From positions 49,234 through 113,233 of the forward strand of contig NZ_BONC01000021.1 of assembly GCF_016862515.1 (NCBI RefSeq): a DNA stretch of 64,000 nucleotides. The letters run 5' to 3'. The notes beneath the pieces are model-generated. The model saw only the letters and a program-made list of their open reading frames with translations. It did not search any database and was not told where the DNA came from. Position numbers and translations under genes: made by a program. The number at the start of each line of letters is the position of its first letter. Within the stretch, counting starts at the first letter, position 1. Of the stretch, positions 61,500-64,000 are shown one piece after another. This DNA comes from Asanoa iriomotensis. Lineage in GTDB: Bacteria; Actinomycetota; Actinomycetes; Mycobacteriales; Micromonosporaceae.

Positions 61500-62126
61500 T
61501 CAGCGCTGGAACGTGAAGAGGCGGCGGCCCGTGACGAGGTCGCGCGGCGGGCCGATGAAGCGGTGCGCGCCCACCCCGAAACCCGCCTCCTTGGGCGAGA
61601 CCGACAGCGGCTCGAAGCCCGCCGCGGTGAACCAGTCCAGGATCGACGGCACCAGGTCGGGCTCCCTGCGGTGGCGGGTCCAGATGACGACGCCGCCGGG
61701 TGTCACGAACTCCGGGGCCGCGGCGACCGTGGCCGCCACGTCCGTGTCCGTCAGGTTGCCGAAGACCCCGCAGAAGAGCGCGATCTGGGCCGGGACCGCG
61801 CCGGCGTACGCGTCGGTGAAGGCCGCATCGCCCTCGCGCACCTCGATCCGTGACGGGAGTGCCGCCGCGTTCGCGCGGGCCCGCTCGGCGAGCGTGGGGT
61901 CCAACTCGACCAGCCGGGCCGAGACGTCGGCCGCGCGCGGGTGGTCGGCGAGCACGCCCAGCAGGTCGCGCCCGTCGCCCGCGCACATGCTCACGGCCCG
62001 GATCGGTCCGGCGGGTGCGGTGTCCAGCGCCAGCCGGATCTGGTCCCGCACGGCGCTCAGCCGGCGGGAGAGCGGCGAGTCCGGGTCCGCGTAGGCGCCG
62101 TGCCAGTCGACCCAGTCGCGGCCCAT
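61500..62126 (-). CDS. Class I SAM-dependent methyltransferase
   Basis: 208 residues from ATG 62126. SAM motif I AVSMCAGDGRDLLGVLAD, acidic LVELDPTLAERA, and PGGVVIWTRHRREPD. Translationally coupled to the DsrE-type gene upstream (TGATG). Substrate unknown; the longer frame is in another phase. Confidence 0.88.
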   Translation of the reverse strand: MGRDWVDWHGAYADPDSPLSRRLSAVRDQIRLALDTAPAGPIRAVSMCAGDGRDLLGVLADHPRAADVSARLVELDPTLAERARANAAALPSRIEVREGDAAFTDAYAGAVPAQIALFCGVFGNLTDTDVAATVAAAPEFVTPGGVVIWTRHRREPDLVPSILDWFTAAGFEPLSVSPKEAGFGVGAHRFIGPPRDLVTGRRLFTFQR

Positions 62127-62488
62127 CAGTAGACCAGCGCCTGCGCCCCGTCGGCCAGGGCCTCCTCGACGAAGGCGGCCGCGCCGGCGATGCGTACACC
62201 TGGGATGACGTCCGCCTCGGTGATCTCCCGCCGGGCGGCGCACTGGGTGCAGAGCGTCACCTTGCCAGCCGCCAGCACCGCCGCGAGCAGGTCCTGCAGC
62301 GGCGCCGAGTGGGGCAGGTCGAAGGTCTCCGCGCGGCCGGGGAGCGCGAACCAGGACGATTCTCCGGTCAGCCACAATGAGACGTCGGCCCCGGCGGCAA
62401 CTGCCGTCGCGGCGACGGTGAAGGCCTGGGCACACCGCTCCGGCGCGTCCGCCCCGGCGGTGACCTTGACGATCAACGTACGAGCCAT
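62126..62488 (-). CDS. DsrE-family protein
   Basis: 120 residues from ATG 62488. DsrE/DsrF-like fold: ARTLIVKVTAGADAPERCAQ, ADVSLWLTGESSWFAL, LCTQCAARREITEADVIPG with the Cys pair CTQC. Probably a small sulfur-relay or peroxiredoxin-like protein. Confidence 0.85.
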   Translation of the reverse strand: MARTLIVKVTAGADAPERCAQAFTVAATAVAAGADVSLWLTGESSWFALPGRAETFDLPHSAPLQDLLAAVLAAGKVTLCTQCAARREITEADVIPGVRIAGAAAFVEEALADGAQALVY

Positions 62489-62511
62489 CGGCTCAGCATA
62501 GGATCGACCAC

Positions 62512-62616
62512 GTGGTGACCGAGATCGGGTTCGTGAGCCTGCTCGTGGCAGGCTTCGGCGCGCTGGCCGGTGGTCTGGTCTATCTGGCAGCACGCGTAGC
62601 AAGGGGCAGATGGTGA
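62512..62616 (+). CDS. Small membrane protein
   Basis: 34 residues from GTG 62512. Single hydrophobic segment (VSLLVAGFGALAGGLVYLAA) and basic end RVARGRW. Its TGA overlaps the next gene's ATG by 3 bp, so the two are likely coupled. Too short for homology judgement; supported by position, composition and high GC3. Confidence 0.6.
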   Translation: MVTEIGFVSLLVAGFGALAGGLVYLAARVARGRW

Positions 62617-63206
62617 CCGACGAGAACCCGATCGCACCCCCGCCGTGGCTCAACGCCCCGCCGGTGGAGCCGTATCCGTTCGTGGAGACGTACGACCTGC
62701 GCGAGGGCCCGGATCTGCATCCCGCGCTGCAGCCCCTGCTGCCCTACATCGGCCTGTGGCGCGGTCGGGGCCGCGGCGGTTTCCCGACGATCGAGGACTT
62801 CGACTACGGGCAGGAAATCAAGATCACGCATGACGGCCGCCCCTTCCTGTACTACGAGTCCCGCGCCTGGGTGATCAACGAGGAGAACCTCCCGGTCAAG
62901 CCGGCGGGCCGCGAGTCCGGCTGGTGGCGGCCGGTGATCGTCGACGGCCGCGCGACCGGCGAGCTCGAGGTGCTGATCACCACGCCCACCGGCATCATGG
63001 AGATGCACATCGGCAAGATCGACGGTACGCGCGTCGAGATGGCGACGGACCTGGTGCTGCGGGCGCCGACGGCGAAAGAGGTCACCGCCGGCCACCGCCT
63101 CTACGGCATCGTCGAGGGCGCCCTGCTCTACGCGCAGGACATGGCCGCCGTCGACCAGCCGATGTCACCCCACCTGTCGGCCCGCCTGATCCGCGTCGGG
63201 GGCTGA
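62610..63206 (+). CDS. Nitrobindin-like haem-binding protein (FABP family, DUF1794)
   Basis: 198 residues. Beta-barrel signature LLPYIGLWRGRGRGGFPTIE with GxWxGxG, ITHDGRPFLYYESRAW, ITTPTGIMEMHIGKIDG. The conserved haem-ligand His would be near the C-terminus (SPHLSARLIRVGG). Mycobacterial nitrobindin isomerises peroxynitrite; consistent with the redox theme. Confidence 0.9.
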   Translation: MVTDENPIAPPPWLNAPPVEPYPFVETYDLREGPDLHPALQPLLPYIGLWRGRGRGGFPTIEDFDYGQEIKITHDGRPFLYYESRAWVINEENLPVKPAGRESGWWRPVIVDGRATGELEVLITTPTGIMEMHIGKIDGTRVEMATDLVLRAPTAKEVTAGHRLYGIVEGALLYAQDMAAVDQPMSPHLSARLIRVGG

Positions 63207-63280
63207 CGCCGCCGGCGGGCGGTGCGGCTACCCGGCGGTCTGGTCGGCGGTCGGGAGTGGATACGGCTCGGCGGCCGCCG

Positions 63281-63385
63281 TGATCGTGTGTGGCGGATCG
63301 GTTGTTGCGAGCGCTGCGGAGATGATCCGGTGCAGCCGGTCTGTCCGACACCCCGTCGGGCCCACCGATCCGGCGCACACGATCA
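63281..63385. repeat. 22-bp inverted repeat with 61-bp interior
   Basis: Arms 63281-63302 and 63364-63385 match at 20 of 22 positions (one of the others is G-T). The interior has its own small inverted repeats (CCGGTGCAGCCGG, GTCCGACACCCCGTCGGGC). Could be a structured RNA or a small repeat element. Confidence 0.65.
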
Positions 63386-63453
63386 TGACGGGCCCCGACG
63401 TGCTGCTGACTGGCTACACACGATCAACGCCAGGGCGCGCCCGGCCCAGCCGG

Positions 63454-63590
63454 GCGCCCGGCCCAGCGGGGCGCCCAACCCAGCGAGGCGCCCAACCCAG
63501 CGAGGCGCCCAACCCAGCGAGGCGCCCAACCCAGCGAGGCGCCCAGCCCAGCAGGTGCCCGGCCCAGGTGGGCGCCCGGCCGACGCAAAT
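63454..63590. repeat. 17-bp tandem repeat array
   Basis: Unit GGCGCCCAACCCAGCGA repeats with exact 17-bp spacing at least four times (GCGCCC at 63471, 63488, 63505, 63522, 63539), with degenerate copies on both sides. 17 bp is not a multiple of three, so it does not look protein-coding. Confidence 0.9.
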
Positions 63591-63864
63591 CATCAGAGTC
63601 GGCGCCCGCCCGAACCGCACCCGACCTGCCGCGCACGGTCGCCGTCGACCGACGCCGCAGCCATGGTTGAACGCCGACGACGAGCGGCTCCCACTGCGGC
63701 GGGGTCGGCCGGGTCAGGGCGGCCGGCAAAACGCAGCGAATCGCCCGCCGAGTCGGGACCGCCTGACTCCCGAGCCACTGCGAGGCTCGTGGTCGTTGGC
63801 GCAGAACACCGCCGTCACGCGAGGGTCGCCGACGAGTCGCAGGCCGGGCGTCGGCTACCAGAAA

Positions 63865-63898
63865 GGTCCGCGACGCGCGGTCGCACGCGTCGCGGACC
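63865..63898 (-). terminator. Terminator of pstB
   Basis: Perfect 13-bp inverted repeat GGTCCGCGACGCG / CGCGTCGCGGACC, 8-base loop, 22 bp beyond the pstB stop. Confidence 0.8.
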
Positions 63899-63920
63899 CA
63901 ATCGAGAGAGGACGGACGGA

Positions 63921-64000
63921 TCAGCCGAAGCGGCCGGTGATGTAGTCCTCGGTCTTCTTCTGGCTCGGGTTGCTGAAGATCTTCTGGGTGGAGTCGTATT
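63921..64000 (-). CDS. pstB: Phosphate ABC transporter ATP-binding protein PstB, 3' end only
   Basis: Only the last 26 codons are in the window: YDSTQKIFSNPSQKKTEDYI then TGRFG and TGA. This is the characteristic end of PstB (ends TEDYITGRFG in many species). The remainder lies beyond 64000. Its presence about 30 kb from senX3-regX3-phoU completes a phosphate theme. Too short for the longer reading-frame scan. Confidence 0.88.
   Translation of the reverse strand, partial: YDSTQKIFSNPSQKKTEDYITGRFG

Larger units (their letters stand above)
63207..63920. other. 714-bp intergenic region with repeats, no convincing gene
   Basis: Between the nitrobindin-like gene (plus) and the pstB 3' end (minus). 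Reading frames here are low-complexity and lack ribosome sites. It holds a long inverted repeat (63281-63385), a 17-bp tandem array (~63454-63590) and the pstB terminator. Confidence 0.6.

Noticed and set aside
63454..63590. Possible CRISPR array
   Set aside because: Units are 17 bp and directly adjacent with no spacers.
63280..63945. 221-codon plus frame through the repeat-rich gap
   Set aside because: Low-complexity Pro/Arg sequence generated by the tandem array; no ribosome site; conflicts with pstB.

Overview
The window is high-GC actinobacterial chromosome, most likely from a filamentous actinomycete of the Micromonosporaceae type (an inference from gene content and codon use). Evidence includes frequent GTG/TTG starts, mycothiol biosynthesis (MshA), a Rex-controlled haem operon, a BldN-like sigma factor with a membrane partner gene, SenX3-RegX3-PhoU, and the 33-residue ribosomal protein bS22. 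From memory, much of the order matches the Mycobacterium tuberculosis Rv0474-Rv0512 block (hbhA, murB, mshA, gpm1, senX3-regX3, ppx/gppA-like, bS22, galE-like, plsC-like, serB-like, hemACDB), with accessory genes inserted.

Layout. 0-6.5 kb: end of a GNAT gene, a large secreted nuclease, a small HTH gene, and an intact IS256-family element (4728-6137) with an 8-bp target duplication, sitting at the foot of a dispersed hairpin repeat. 6.4-12.1 kb: the rex-hemA-hemC-hemD(cobA)-hemB operon, tightly coupled by overlapping start/stop codons, with a Rex operator in front. 12.3-16.7 kb: a two-component pair, then an acyl-CoA ligase/thioredoxin-fold/HAD operon. 17.1-20.4 kb: BldN-like sigma factor, DUF5667 membrane protein, HAD-IB phosphatase. 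20.4-23.3 kb: acyltransferase, epimerase, bS22 and a small HTH regulator on the minus strand. 23.4-29.8 kb: secreted peptidase, proline dehydrogenase, CGNR regulator, isomerase, Ppx/GppA, a Cys-rich protein, and a Phd-Doc toxin-antitoxin pair. 29.8-33.6 kb: regX3-senX3 divergent from phoU, with a PHO-box-like repeat, then gpm. 33.7-41.3 kb: tandem MFS paralogues, a SigE-family sigma operon, LacI regulator, DinB-like enzyme, murB, and an LPQTG surface protein. 41.4-46.8 kb: methyltransferase, SDR, mshA-ybjN, S51 peptidase, DMT transporter. 46.8-50.6 kb: a cluster of small secreted proteins with SipW/TasA-like N-termini. 50.6-59.1 kb: GNAT, YjbR, DUF2516, hydrolase, AlaX, HbhA-like protein with its XRE regulator, asparaginase, BKACE, YgfZ, Fur. 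59.1-61.3 kb: TetR and MFS pump with three operators. 61.5-64 kb: methyltransferase, DsrE, nitrobindin-like protein, a repeat-rich gap, and the 3' end of pstB.

The most unusual content is not protein-coding. Two 164-bp inverted-repeat elements (57228-57391 and 58932-59095) share an 88%-identical core. Their 21-bp outer arms are perfectly self-complementary in each copy although they differ at seven positions, so all seven are compensated. A second hairpin family is present in three copies (6141, 51924, 61398), again with compensated arm changes. A 53-bp perfect palindrome is read in frame inside the asparaginase gene and carries two 15-mers close to the operator of the TetR regulator about 4 kb away.

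Functionally the window joins redox and haem control (Rex, hem operon, nitrobindin, mycothiol), phosphate sensing (SenX3/RegX3/PhoU, pstB), cell-envelope biogenesis (MurB, acyltransferase, HbhA-like, SipW-like and LPQTG surface proteins) and developmental-type sigma regulation.
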